The notes: generated from the letters alone by a model not told the origin. Positions 8,594 to 16,581 are shown, counted from the first letter of the stretch. The stretch: DNA of 38,095 nt from JBAPRR01 sp049281195 (GCA_049281195.1 JBAPRR010000440.1:1-38095); one strand, 5' to 3'. Made by a program: numbers and translations.

Positions 8594-10021
8594 TCAGGCC
8601 ATCACTGATTGATCGTCCGGGACCAACGCCGCCACAAGCTCGCCCACATCGTCGAGCTCGTCGAGATGTTCGATCAGGCTGATAACGCGGTCCATGTGCT
8701 CATCGTCGAGCACGGCCCCGGCCGAGCCACGGAACTTCTCTGTCATCTCATCGGAAGAGAGCGGATTGACCGGTGAGCCTTTGCGGTAGAGCTCTTCGCG
8801 ATCCAGCACCCTGCCATCGGTGAGCGAGACCCGTAGCCGGGCGCCTGTAAGGATTGGACCGGTGAACTCTTCCGACGTGTGAATGTGAACCTTGGATCCG
8901 ATCTTTTTCACATCCGGGTCATTCCACAGATCGGCGTTCATGTAATCAGCCAGTACACACCGGCGGAACAACAGCACAAGGGCCAAGCTGAAGCCCAGGC
9001 TGAACTGCGCACCGATCACGTCCTGCGGTTCAGTGATCGAGCCGCCGTGCGATTTTGCGAGGGGTGACAACATCACGTCGATGCTCTCGACATCGTCAGG
9101 ACCGAACGGGTGCTCTTTCATGAGTTCGGACAGGGCATATATCGAGGTATGCAACGTTCCCGTTGCCGGGTACGGCTTGAACGTGGTCCGCTCGACGGCC
9201 AGGCCACTTACATCGTCGAGTCCGGCCACGATGTCGTGAACGTCCGAGACCCCGGCGAAGAGGAGAGGTACGCCTTTGGTTCCTTCGAGAATGGAATAAG
9301 GCCCGGTAAGACCGGCCTGCGCGAGTAGGGCCGCCATCATGCCCCCCTGTACGGCGATGCTCGAGTGGTACCGCTTGACTTCGCCGCCTTGCTGGTCGTA
9401 TTCCGCCACTCCCCCGGAATGGCTCCCGGCTATCGCCAGTGCGTTGACCATTGTCTCGCGATCGAATCGCAGCAGCCGGCCGGCGGCAGCCGCCACTCCG
9501 AACGGCCCGATCACACTCTGATGGTGAAAACCCCTGGCGAGCAAGGCCTCGGTCATCACCCGCCCCATCCGCGAAAGGACCTCGTAACCGACGACAATGG
9601 CGAGAAGGACGTCTTTTCCGCTCAACCCGTCGCGCTCGGCGAGAGCGAGCGCCGGCGGCACCGTAAGAGATCCCGGATGGCATCCGCCGGTGTACCCGGA
9701 GTCGTCCATCTCACACGCGTGCCCGAAGCCGGAGTTGATCATGGCGGCATGTACAGCGGGTGCACGCTTTAACGTGCCCAGGACCGCACTTTCCGGTGCG
9801 CCGCCGAACGAGCTCAACACCGTAACGGCAGGAGTGCTCCACGGAAGCGTCGAACCCAGGAGTATCAGCCCGACTTGATCGAGAACAGCCCGTTTGGCGG
9901 CAAACACCGCCGAGTCGGGCAGATCGGAGTAGGCGGTGTTGGCGATGTACTCAGCGAGAGTTACGGTTACCGACTCGACATCCTGGCGATCACCTACAGC
10001 AATGGGATCGTTCCCAACCAT
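8594..10021 (-). CDS. MmgE/PrpD family protein
   Basis: This 475-aa protein matches the MmgE/PrpD family, whose characterised members are 2-methylcitrate dehydratase, cis-aconitate decarboxylase and related hydro-lyases or isomerases. Family features are the helical N-terminal half with MINSGFGHACEMDDSG and HPGSLTVPPALALAE (about residues 95-130), followed by VVGYEVLSRMGR and the GTHHQSV-like GFHHQSVIGPFG block. PrpD itself is usually near 480 aa, so it is full length. Its ATG shares one base with the TGA of the upstream amidohydrolase gene (TGATG), a classic coupling arrangement. No other methylcitrate-cycle gene is nearby, so it most likely acts on another carboxylated intermediate of this operon. 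Confidence 0.9.
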   Translation of the reverse strand: MVGNDPIAVGDRQDVESVTVTLAEYIANTAYSDLPDSAVFAAKRAVLDQVGLILLGSTLPWSTPAVTVLSSFGGAPESAVLGTLKRAPAVHAAMINSGFGHACEMDDSGYTGGCHPGSLTVPPALALAERDGLSGKDVLLAIVVGYEVLSRMGRVMTEALLARGFHHQSVIGPFGVAAAAGRLLRFDRETMVNALAIAGSHSGGVAEYDQQGGEVKRYHSSIAVQGGMMAALLAQAGLTGPYSILEGTKGVPLLFAGVSDVHDIVAGLDDVSGLAVERTTFKPYPATGTLHTSIYALSELMKEHPFGPDDVESIDVMLSPLAKSHGGSITEPQDVIGAQFSLGFSLALVLLFRRCVLADYMNADLWNDPDVKKIGSKVHIHTSEEFTGPILTGARLRVSLTDGRVLDREELYRKGSPVNPLSSDEMTEKFRGSAGAVLDDEHMDRVISLIEHLDELDDVGELVAALVPDDQSVMA

Positions 10022-11007
10022 CAGCGACGACGACGGTCATTCAAACTGGCGTTCGCCAGGTGCATCTCTGTTTCTCTCCAGGTGGATGCTTCGTAAACGT
10101 CAAAGGCGTCGCCGTACGGTGACTCCTCCCTGGGCCAACCGAGTATCCGCTGGGCCGTCTTGCCGAGCACCCAGTCCTTCTCTTCAGCGGTGATGAGCGT
10201 CGAGGCCTGGATGTAGAGCAGCGATTGTGCCCACGTGTCTTTTCCGCGCGTTTGCGTCGAGTCGGATCCCCACAAGATCCGGTCGGCTCCGAACTCATCG
10301 ATGAATCGGCGCAGGTACCGCCCGATGTCGTCGTGAGGGAACGGCTCTTGCGACAGTGTGTTGGCCTTAGCCCACATCACTGACACGTTCGGCAGGCTGG
10401 CGTAGGCAAGCGCGTACTCGAGGAGTGCCGGGTTGTGCATGCCGCGCGCCTGGTCGGCCGCAGACGGCCTGAGCACACCGCAGTGATCGACGATGAATTG
10501 CATCCCCTCGTGTTTGCGCATGTGCGGCAGCATCAGATCAGTCCGACGGGGTTGATCGACCCTCGGAAGGATGATCTTGGCCGGTACATTGTGACGCTCT
10601 GCCGTGTCGAACAGTCGATCGAATCCGCCGTTCTCCAGCTCGACATCGTCGCCATTCTCCGGCCTCATCACGATACGCAGGCACACCTGTTGAGGATTCG
10701 CCGCAATGGCTCGAATAACTTCCTCCAAATCCGGATCATTCCTGTCGACCCATGCCGTGTAGGCAAATCGGTCCGGGTAACGGAACGCCGCTTCGGATGC
10801 GAAGGGGAACAGATGCCGTATGGCACCGTTCGGCAACTGGAAGTGGGGACGTCGCAACCCCGCGTCGTCGTAACCCCACCACTCGTCAATGAGGACCGCG
10901 TTGACTCCAACCGCGTCCATCGCGGCCATCCCCGCTTCGAGGGGACCGATCAAATTCAGGTGGACTTGGGCGTCCAATACCAGTGGATCTGCGTTTGCTG
11001 ATGTCAT
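10021..11007 (-). CDS. Amidohydrolase family (amidohydrolase_2) protein
   Basis: This is a TIM-barrel amidohydrolase of the type seen in 2-pyrone-4,6-dicarboxylate lactonase-like and decarboxylase-like enzymes. The N-terminal metal motif is DAQVHL (D12, Q14, H16), so the first His of a classical HxH is Gln. Later motifs are FIVDHCG and ILWGSDST, carrying the family's His and Asp ligands. I chose ATG 11007, giving about 328 aa, because AAAGGTGA lies just before it; the longer reading opens at TTG 11040 and adds 11 unlikely residues. It overlaps the MmgE/PrpD gene by one base. The role is probably hydrolysis of a lactone or decarboxylation of a ring-derived acid in the same pathway, which is inference from family and context. 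Confidence 0.85.
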   Translation of the reverse strand: MTSANADPLVLDAQVHLNLIGPLEAGMAAMDAVGVNAVLIDEWWGYDDAGLRRPHFQLPNGAIRHLFPFASEAAFRYPDRFAYTAWVDRNDPDLEEVIRAIAANPQQVCLRIVMRPENGDDVELENGGFDRLFDTAERHNVPAKIILPRVDQPRRTDLMLPHMRKHEGMQFIVDHCGVLRPSAADQARGMHNPALLEYALAYASLPNVSVMWAKANTLSQEPFPHDDIGRYLRRFIDEFGADRILWGSDSTQTRGKDTWAQSLLYIQASTLITAEEKDWVLGKTAQRILGWPREESPYGDAFDVYEASTWRETEMHLANASLNDRRRR

Positions 11008-11129
11008 CTTCTTGTCACCTTTGTCATTAGGAACACCCAACTAGACCAACCAAAAAAACTATGGATCCGCTCGTCAGTGACACCAACGTCGACGGTCGCC
11101 CCATGCGCGATGCCATAGCAGCCGCTGAG

Positions 11130-11981
11130 TTATTGGCCCTTGGCGCTGTCGAAGTAGGGACGATCTCCCTTGAGGGTGATTCTGTAACCGTGCCTGAGCT
11201 GTGGAAAGTAATCCCACGTCGCGAAGTGCTGGACGGCGCAGTTGTCCCAGAACGCGATCGAGTTGCTACGCCACTGAAAACGGCATTGGAAGTTCGGGTT
11301 CATGATGTGCCGGAAAAGCATCCGCAACAGCGCATCGCTCTCCTCGCTCTTCAACCCGTCGATTTGAGTCGTGTAACGCGAGTTGACATACAGCGTTCGA
11401 CGGCCGGTTACCGGATGCGTTCGCACCACGGGATGTTGCGACCGTGGGTATTCTGCAGATCCTTCCTCTCTCTGCCCGATCAGCTGGGAATACAGGTGCT
11501 CGGCGGAGTGAGTGGCGGTAAGAGTGGACAGGAACTCCTGCATCGGCTTGCTCAGGGCTTCGTACGCTGCATTCATGTTGGCGAAGAGCGTGTCGCCTCC
11601 GGACTCCGGAACGGTCTCAATGCGAAGGATGCTCCCGGAAGGTGGCTCCTCACTTGCCGATACGTCGGAATGCCAGACTTCGCCCTGAACCCACGTGGAT
11701 TTGTCATCGGTGTGGATGATCAATATCTCGGGATATCCCGGAGGACCTTCAACGACCGGATGTATCGCGGGCTCGCCGAACAGCTTTCCGAAGGCGATCT
11801 GCTGCTCAAAACTCAGCGACTGGTCCCGGAAGAACACGACGCCCCACTTCATCAGCGCGTCGTGAACGAACTCGTACGCTTCTTCGCTCAAGCTCTCTCG
11901 GAGATCAATCCCCAATATCTCTGCGCCGACCACCCCTGTTGAAGGGCGTAGCTCAATCTTTGAAGCTGTGGGACTCCTCAC
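11130..11981 (-). CDS. TauD/TfdA family Fe(II)/2-oxoglutarate-dependent dioxygenase
   Basis: This is an alpha-ketoglutarate dioxygenase, about 283 aa from GTG 11981, which has GGAG 7 bp upstream; an ATG at 12035 would add 18 arginine-rich residues that do not look like the family. The fold begins with ELRPSTGVVGAEILGIDL. The iron ligands are H and D of WHSDVS and the distal H of VQHFATWDY, with the 2-oxoglutarate-binding Arg in RHGYRITLKGDRP. The Arg usual after WDN is Cys here (WDNCAVQH). Relatives hydroxylate taurine, 2,4-D or other acids next to a leaving group. It is separated by 122 bp from the amidohydrolase gene and has its own promoter-like sequence upstream. Confidence 0.88.
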   Translation of the reverse strand: MRSPTASKIELRPSTGVVGAEILGIDLRESLSEEAYEFVHDALMKWGVVFFRDQSLSFEQQIAFGKLFGEPAIHPVVEGPPGYPEILIIHTDDKSTWVQGEVWHSDVSASEEPPSGSILRIETVPESGGDTLFANMNAAYEALSKPMQEFLSTLTATHSAEHLYSQLIGQREEGSAEYPRSQHPVVRTHPVTGRRTLYVNSRYTTQIDGLKSEESDALLRMLFRHIMNPNFQCRFQWRSNSIAFWDNCAVQHFATWDYFPQLRHGYRITLKGDRPYFDSAKGQ

Positions 11982-12044
11982 TGGCCTTCTCCATCGCGAC
12001 TCTGGTCCCCGTAACCAAATTCGACTCGACCTCATGCTCTTTAG

Positions 12045-12058
12045 TTACGTGTCAGTAA
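12045..12058. promoter_or_regulatory. Candidate operator TTAC-N6-GTAA before the TauD-like gene
   Basis: The sequence TTACGTGTCAGTAA has TTAC/GTAA half-sites as an inverted repeat and contains GTCAGTAA, also found before the adjacent tandem TetR-like regulator gene. It overlaps the predicted transcription start, where a repressor would block initiation. Assignment to that regulator is inference. Confidence 0.4.
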
Positions 12059-12062
12059 GTGG

Positions 12063-12091
12063 ATCCTGTCATAAGTCCTATGCACTGTCAA
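12063..12091 (-). promoter_or_regulatory. Candidate sigma70-type promoter for the TauD-like gene
   Basis: On the minus strand a perfect TTGACA (plus positions 12086-12091) is followed after 17 bp by CAGGAT (12063-12068), a weak -10. The predicted transcription start falls in the 12050s, on the operator-like repeat at 12045-12058. The spacing is canonical but the -10 matches only three positions. Confidence 0.4.
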
Positions 12092-12213
12092 CAGACGCGG
12101 CTGCGTTGTGCAATCCCTGACCAGTTCCAACGACACGGCGTTCACAGAGGCCGGCGGCCGGCGAAATCGCTTGTTGAAACGGGCTCAGGACGGTCGTCGT
12201 TCTCAGCTGCGCT

Positions 12214-13599
12214 TCAAGTCGCCTCGCCCGCCGGCATCTCAACCCCAACCGGAAGCATGTCCAACAGCGTGGACACCGCAAGGCTCCAATCAACACCTCG
12301 ACGTACGGCATCGACCAACCGCTTGGAGATCTCCTTGCGCTTCTGAGGATTGATTCCGGGTGTGCCGTCATGCCCCGATGCCGACATCAGCATTATGTCG
12401 ACGAGCGTGCTCATCTCGTCCCAGACCTTCGCGTTCTCGGCTGCACGAACCAGAGGCCCATAGTCCTGCACCAATGAAGCGAGCCAGGCGATGAAACCCT
12501 TCAAGGTCCAGCGGGCCATTCCCACCGTTTCATCAGCCAACGACCTCAACTCGGCGGCATGACGGCAACACCGCTCCAGGCAGGCCTCGGCTAGCGCATC
12601 CACATCGCCGAACTCGGCCTGGACGACGGACAGATCCCGATCGGTGGCAACGGCCAGATCTGCCAGGTCGGGCATCAGGTCCTGCTTGCGCACGAGCTCG
12701 AGCGCGCACTGCACGAGCTCGTCCCGCAAAGGTGAGTCCGGACCCTCCGCCAGAAAGCCGGGTTCCGTCAACGACAGGGTGAGATCCCACACCGTCTCAA
12801 CGAGGGCGTTCATAGGGTAAAGCTCGGGATCAAGGGAATGACGAATCAGGTATCCGTCGAACATGCTGTGCATCATCACGACGACGTCTTCCACCGTCCG
12901 GCCACTTTTGGGGCGACGGCGGGTCGCGGAGAAGATGAACCGGATCGCACTCGAATAGATGGCGTTCGACTTGGCGTAGCTCTCGCGACGCATCTCGAGG
13001 ATGGTCTTCGCCGCACGCTGCGTATCGACATCTACCTCGCCTGCCCAAATGCCGGGCTCGCCATCGCCGGCCTCGCCGCCGCCGACGCCGACGCCGGCAG
13101 AAGATCCATCCCCGCCGCAACAAAGCAGCGCCGACACGTGAAGCAGGTAACCGACCAGGGCGATGGTCCGTGCGTCTCCTTTCGCGGTTTCGGCGAATCC
13201 GTCGACGAGCATCTTCTTCATGACAGGTTCCGCAAAACCGCTTCCTCCCGGCAGTCCGGGAGGCCCCTGCGCCGCGACGTACGACCCGATGACGCCTTCC
13301 CACTTGGGTTGCTGGCCGTTCTTCTCGGCGTTGAAGGCGTAGTAGATGACGAGATCGAAGGCGGTGGAATCCGGCCGGCCGGTCTCGCGGTCGATCTGGC
13401 GCGAGACGGTGCTGCGGGGACGATCGATCCGCTTCGCGAGCTCTGCGGTAGGGGCAGCTCCCCGGCTCATCGGACCGCGCAGTGCTTCGAGAGCTCGAGC
13501 AGCGAGCAGATCAGTGGCGGGTTTCGCTAGGTCAGCGTTGTTCGGTCGATCCGGCACTGCTTCCCCCCTGTCCGAATCAGACGGGTGCGACCCGAACAA
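12214..13599 (-). CDS. Tandem TetR-like transcriptional regulator
   Basis: This 461-aa protein looks like two TetR-type units fused head to tail. The first helix-turn-helix is about residues 50-70 (AELAKRIDRPRSTVSRQI). After a helical body and a Gly/Glu/Asp-rich flexible linker (about residues 160-185, with GVGVGGGEAGDGEPG), a second TetR-like DNA-binding segment appears near 310-345 (LADLAVATDRDLSVVQAEFG), followed by a helical ligand-binding-like region. A single TetR protein is about 200 aa, so the length fits duplication. It lies downstream of the phosphonate-like genes and upstream of the catabolic operon, all on the minus strand. A palindrome 7 bp before its start suggests autoregulation. 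The start is ATG 13599. Confidence 0.7.
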   Translation of the reverse strand: MFGSHPSDSDRGEAVPDRPNNADLAKPATDLLAARALEALRGPMSRGAAPTAELAKRIDRPRSTVSRQIDRETGRPDSTAFDLVIYYAFNAEKNGQQPKWEGVIGSYVAAQGPPGLPGGSGFAEPVMKKMLVDGFAETAKGDARTIALVGYLLHVSALLCCGGDGSSAGVGVGGGEAGDGEPGIWAGEVDVDTQRAAKTILEMRRESYAKSNAIYSSAIRFIFSATRRRPKSGRTVEDVVVMMHSMFDGYLIRHSLDPELYPMNALVETVWDLTLSLTEPGFLAEGPDSPLRDELVQCALELVRKQDLMPDLADLAVATDRDLSVVQAEFGDVDALAEACLERCCRHAAELRSLADETVGMARWTLKGFIAWLASLVQDYGPLVRAAENAKVWDEMSTLVDIMLMSASGHDGTPGINPQKRKEISKRLVDAVRRGVDWSLAVSTLLDMLPVGVEMPAGEAT

Positions 13600-13605
13600 G
13601 CTACC

Positions 13606-13619
13606 GGTCAGTAATGACC
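13606..13619. promoter_or_regulatory. Palindrome GGTCA-GTAA-TGACC, candidate autoregulatory operator
   Basis: A perfect 5-bp-arm palindrome with a 4-bp spacer lies 7 bp before the start codon of the tandem TetR-like regulator. It shares GTCAGTAA with the site before the TauD-like gene. A related GTCAGTGAC palindrome lies at 11073-11081, before the amidohydrolase gene. Confidence 0.45.
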
Positions 13620-13681
13620 AATAGCCAGAGATTTGTGGTGTTTGATGACCCGTTCAGGGGACGACATGCTTTCGCCGCACA

Positions 13682-13734
13682 CTCTGCGGGTGGCTTGAGT
13701 GATTCGGCGGATGAAGCTAAAGCCACCCGCAGAG
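13682..13734. repeat. 15-bp perfect inverted repeat in the gap after the PhyH-like gene
   Basis: The left arm at 13682-13696 (CTCTGCGGGTGGCTT) and the right arm at 13720-13734 are exact reverse complements, separated by 23 bp. The repeat lies between the stop of the PhyH-like gene (13784) and the start of the regulator (13599), the only sizeable gap there. Its RNA would form a strong GC-rich stem. It has no following U-run on the minus strand, so it is not a textbook intrinsic terminator; a 3'-end stabilising stem, a Rho-linked terminator or a mobile-element remnant are possible. Confidence 0.6.
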
Positions 13735-13747
13735 AAACTTCTTGCGG
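13727..13747 (-). promoter_or_regulatory. Second hairpin overlapping the 15-bp inverted repeat
   Basis: CCGCA and AGAA pair with TTCT and TGCGG, giving nine base pairs with one bulged base and a very small loop. It uses bases 13727-13734 of the right arm of the larger repeat, so the two structures exclude each other in an RNA read from the minus strand. This resembles an attenuator or anti-terminator switch, but function is inference. Confidence 0.35.
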
Positions 13748-13783
13748 AATTCAGGCAGCACCCCGCAGCAAACCACCGAACTC

Positions 13784-14584
13784 TCAGCTGTGCGTGCACC
13801 CGTTGGCGACACCATCAGCCCCGTCAGCGCCCGTCCCGTGAGCAGCGCCGGCACCCGGACTCCGAACCTCAACGCCCTCAAAGTCGGCCAGCGTGCTGAT
13901 CCGGAACTGCCCATCGGCAGCCGTAGACGAATCCATGCGTGCCTTGCGGGCCGAGTAGTAACCCTCCCGCGTGTAGCCGTCCGACACGGCGGAATAGCTC
14001 GCCACCAGCACACGCCGTGGGACCAGACTCCGGTTCTTCTCGCTTCGATGTACAAGATGTCCGCTGATGCACAAGGCGTCTCCCGGGGCCAACTCGACCG
14101 GCGACCACGAAAGTGATTCGACGATCTCGTCGCGCACAACGCCCCTGGAATCGACCGGCAGTAACGAATCGACGTCCTCGGCCACCCACAGACACCCCGA
14201 CTCCATGGTGCATTCGTCAATCGCCACCAGGATCGACATGACCTTGCTGGCGCCGGGATAAGCCGCCAGGTCCTGATGCGGGCTGAACCCGGCACCTCCC
14301 GGCTGCTTGTAGTTGACCTTGTCTTTAAAGTCGACCACCGCCTCACCCAGAGCTGACGCCGCAACTTCGGAAAGTTCTCCAGACACCAGGGAGCGGAATC
14401 CCGCATGGCAGGCCGACACGTTCTCCGTCCGGCAAATCGCCTCTCCGGTCTCCGTCCTCTCGGCGTAGTGCCCCCAGACGTGACTGCCGGCTGGCCACGC
14501 TTCGACCTCGCTCGTCCAAGCCTGCAGATCGGCCACCGAGTCGCCGGCGACAACGGATCGCCGGACTGCGGATTCCGCGCTCAC
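13784..14584 (-). CDS. PhyH-family Fe(II)/2-oxoglutarate dioxygenase, PhnY/TmpA-like
   Basis: This phytanoyl-CoA dioxygenase-family enzyme of about 266 aa should hydroxylate its substrate using iron and 2-oxoglutarate. The HxD motif is H103-Q-D105 (FSPHQD), the distal His is in GHLVHRSEKNRS (H179), and the 2-oxoglutarate Arg is in PRRVLV. The C-terminal 25 residues are Gly/Ala-rich and probably disordered. The start is GTG 14584, which overlaps the TGA of the PhnZ-like HD gene as GTGA; the longer reading from 14623 adds an Arg-rich leader. In the PhnY/PhnZ and TmpA/TmpB pathways such a dioxygenase hydroxylates an aminophosphonate and the HD oxygenase then splits the C-P bond. The tight coupling to the HD gene makes this the best reading, but the substrate is inferred. 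Confidence 0.78.
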   Translation of the reverse strand: MSAESAVRRSVVAGDSVADLQAWTSEVEAWPAGSHVWGHYAERTETGEAICRTENVSACHAGFRSLVSGELSEVAASALGEAVVDFKDKVNYKQPGGAGFSPHQDLAAYPGASKVMSILVAIDECTMESGCLWVAEDVDSLLPVDSRGVVRDEIVESLSWSPVELAPGDALCISGHLVHRSEKNRSLVPRRVLVASYSAVSDGYTREGYYSARKARMDSSTAADGQFRISTLADFEGVEVRSPGAGAAHGTGADGADGVANGCTHS

Positions 14585-15102
14585 GCGGCGCCGGCGGCGA
14601 CTTCGCGGATCACCGGAACCCAATGATCGAGCGGCGGGACCTTCCGACCGGGGACCTTGGCCGCGTCATCCGCCCGGCGGAGAAGGACCGCCTCCTCCCA
14701 GTAGGGAGTGGCCTCGAACTCGGCGGCCTCGTCGTCCGACATGGGTCCGCCCTGGAACTCGAGCGAGAGAACGCTCACGTCGGAGAGCACCGAGCCGTAC
14801 GCGGGGTCCGACACGACCAGGTAACGCTTGGCGGGCACGTGGCCCTCCACCAACGCCGCCACTCTGTCCCCCAAGGCGGCCCGGACCATCTCTCCCCCCA
14901 CCTGACCGTGCAGATCGTCGGGAGCGCATTGATGCCCGATGTCGTGCACCAGCCCGGCCACCTGCAGCTCGGTGTCGTCGGGCACCATCTGCGAAAGCTC
15001 GTGAGCGCACTGCAGACCGTGGTCGAGCTCGCTCAACCCCTCCGTCTCTCCGGCGGCCTCCTGAAGGCGTGCCAGCTGATCCAACAACTCGTCCACGGTC
15101 AC
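14581..15102 (-). CDS. HD-domain mixed-valent diiron oxygenase, PhnZ/TmpB-like
   Basis: This 173-aa HD-domain protein resembles PhnZ, which uses two irons and O2 to cleave the C-P bond of a 1-hydroxyphosphonate to phosphate and a carboxylate. Family landmarks are DHGLQCA (H28), LVHDIGH (H53, D54), H65, GHVPAKRYLV (H88) with K92, EFQGGPM and D145 in RRADDAAKVP. The H88-to-D145 spacing of 57 equals that of the PhnZ ligands as I recall them. By my alignment the substrate-contact Glu is kept (E21), while the Tyr that caps iron in PhnZ is Gly18, which hints at a different substrate. Related HD oxygenases also act on inositol, so activity needs proof. It follows the PMH-like gene by 48 bp and overlaps the PhyH-like gene by 4 bp. 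Confidence 0.82.
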   Translation of the reverse strand: MTVDELLDQLARLQEAAGETEGLSELDHGLQCAHELSQMVPDDTELQVAGLVHDIGHQCAPDDLHGQVGGEMVRAALGDRVAALVEGHVPAKRYLVVSDPAYGSVLSDVSVLSLEFQGGPMSDDEAAEFEATPYWEEAVLLRRADDAAKVPGRKVPPLDHWVPVIREVAAGAA

Positions 15103-15150
15103 AGTGTCATCTCAGTCACAGACCCACCTCTTTACTTGATCGCCGGGCGT

Positions 15151-16581
15151 TCATCGGATCGCTTGGGGGATTCTTCCTATGCCCCCGTCTATGAGAAGCA
15201 TGTCGGTGAGTGTCCGGTCCGCCAGTCTGGAACGCCAGGTGAGCATGGACTGGGCCTGCTCGAGCACCACCGCGGGGTCTGTCACCTCGGTACGCCATGT
15301 CGGATCGGCCGCCAGGTCGAAGCAGCGCCACTCGCCGTTGTCGAACTGCACATAAGCCAACTCGTTCGAGCGCGAAACGGTCAGGTGCTTCCGCTCCAGC
15401 CGGCGGTCCCAGGGCCAATCATGAGGTCCGAATGTGATGTACTCCCACCGCCAGTCGTACTCCCAATGTGTCTCCGCCCGCCACCACGCGGGACGCTCTC
15501 CTCGGACGAAAGACGTGAGCGGGAACCCGTCGCACTGGGAAGGGACCTCCACTCCGATCGCCTCACAGATCGTCGGAACTATGTCCACGTTCTCCGTAAA
15601 GTCACTGACCACCGTTCCGTGACCCTCGGGATGGCGCGGGTCACGCACGATCCCCACTATGTGGTAGCTCGACTCGAACATCCCGCCCTTGTTGATTGTC
15701 CCCTGATCGCCGAGCTGCTCGCCATGATCCGCGGTGATCACGATCATTGTGTCGTCCCACATCCCAAGAGATGACATCTCGTCGAACAACCGTCCCAGTT
15801 GCGCATCAACGTCGGAGATCATCCCGAAGTACTGGGCCTGAAGCTCGCGCATCTCCTGCTGGTCGGACGGAGCCTTCATGTCGGCGATGTGACCGGCGAA
15901 CGGAACGTCACGTTCCGGCGCAGCGATCGGCGTCGGGCAGTCGGCCGGATCGTAAGCCTTCGACCAGTCACCCGCTGCGGCATAGGGCGGGTGTGGTCTC
16001 CAGTAGCTGGCGTGGGCGAACCACGGCCCGTCCTGGCGCCTGAGCCACTCCACGATGTTGTCGGTCATGAATGCCGAAACCCCGTGCTCGACCGGGCGGT
16101 CGGGTTCGGTCTCGAGTGCCGCGTCACCGTAAGGAAAGGGCCCATAACCGAGGCTCTCGAGCCAGGACACCCAGGCGTACTGCTCATCGGGAAGATCGAG
16201 CGCCACCTCGAATCCGGGAGGGAAGCCCTGATAGTTGGACAGGCCCGGATCCCCTGCCACAGCCAGCCGCGGATCCAGACCCTGATCGGCGTATCCGAAG
16301 ATCGTGGGCACGTACCCGGCCCGTCGGGCGATGCGGGCGACGTTGTCGAACCGGTCGTCGAGTGGCGTCCCGTTTCCGACCACCCGGTTGTTCATCTGAT
16401 ACGTGCCCGTATACAGGCACGCCCGGCCCGGACCGCACGGCGACGCCTGGCTGTAGTGCCGCGACAGGCGGACCCCCTCCGCAGCCAGGCGATCGAGCGT
16501 CGGCGTCTTGACCACCGGATGGCCTGCCGACGACAGGCAGTCGCCTCTGAACTGGTCCAACGTGACCAGGAGAACGTTCAT
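15151..16581 (-). CDS. Sulfatase-superfamily hydrolase, phosphonate monoester hydrolase (PMH)-like
   Basis: This 476-aa alkaline phosphatase/sulfatase-fold enzyme should use a formylglycine made from Cys49 in SPCGPGRACLYTG (CxPxR motif). Metal ligands include D9-Q10 (VTLDQFRGD) and D285-H286 (TADHGEQLGD), with H197 (RPHPPY) and K298 as further active-site residues. Many segments resemble Rhizobium/Burkholderia phosphonate monoester hydrolases: NRVVGNGTPLD, YWRPHPPY, YFGMISDVD, FTENVDIVPT and the C-terminal LTWRSRLADRTLTD. Those enzymes hydrolyse phosphonate and phosphate mono- and diesters and are promiscuous. There is no signal peptide, so it is cytoplasmic. A formylglycine-generating enzyme must be encoded elsewhere. 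It heads the operon with the PhnZ- and PhnY-like genes, so it may free a phosphonate from an ester. A choline-sulfatase or arylsulfatase role is the alternative. Confidence 0.85.
   Translation of the reverse strand: MNVLLVTLDQFRGDCLSSAGHPVVKTPTLDRLAAEGVRLSRHYSQASPCGPGRACLYTGTYQMNNRVVGNGTPLDDRFDNVARIARRAGYVPTIFGYADQGLDPRLAVAGDPGLSNYQGFPPGFEVALDLPDEQYAWVSWLESLGYGPFPYGDAALETEPDRPVEHGVSAFMTDNIVEWLRRQDGPWFAHASYWRPHPPYAAAGDWSKAYDPADCPTPIAAPERDVPFAGHIADMKAPSDQQEMRELQAQYFGMISDVDAQLGRLFDEMSSLGMWDDTMIVITADHGEQLGDQGTINKGGMFESSYHIVGIVRDPRHPEGHGTVVSDFTENVDIVPTICEAIGVEVPSQCDGFPLTSFVRGERPAWWRAETHWEYDWRWEYITFGPHDWPWDRRLERKHLTVSRSNELAYVQFDNGEWRCFDLAADPTWRTEVTDPAVVLEQAQSMLTWRSRLADRTLTDMLLIDGGIGRIPQAIR

Noticed and set aside
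10435..11942. Plus-strand open frames of 188 and 293 aa over the amidohydrolase and TauD-like genes
   Set aside because: These are shadows; the minus-strand proteins show catalytic motifs and full-length domains.
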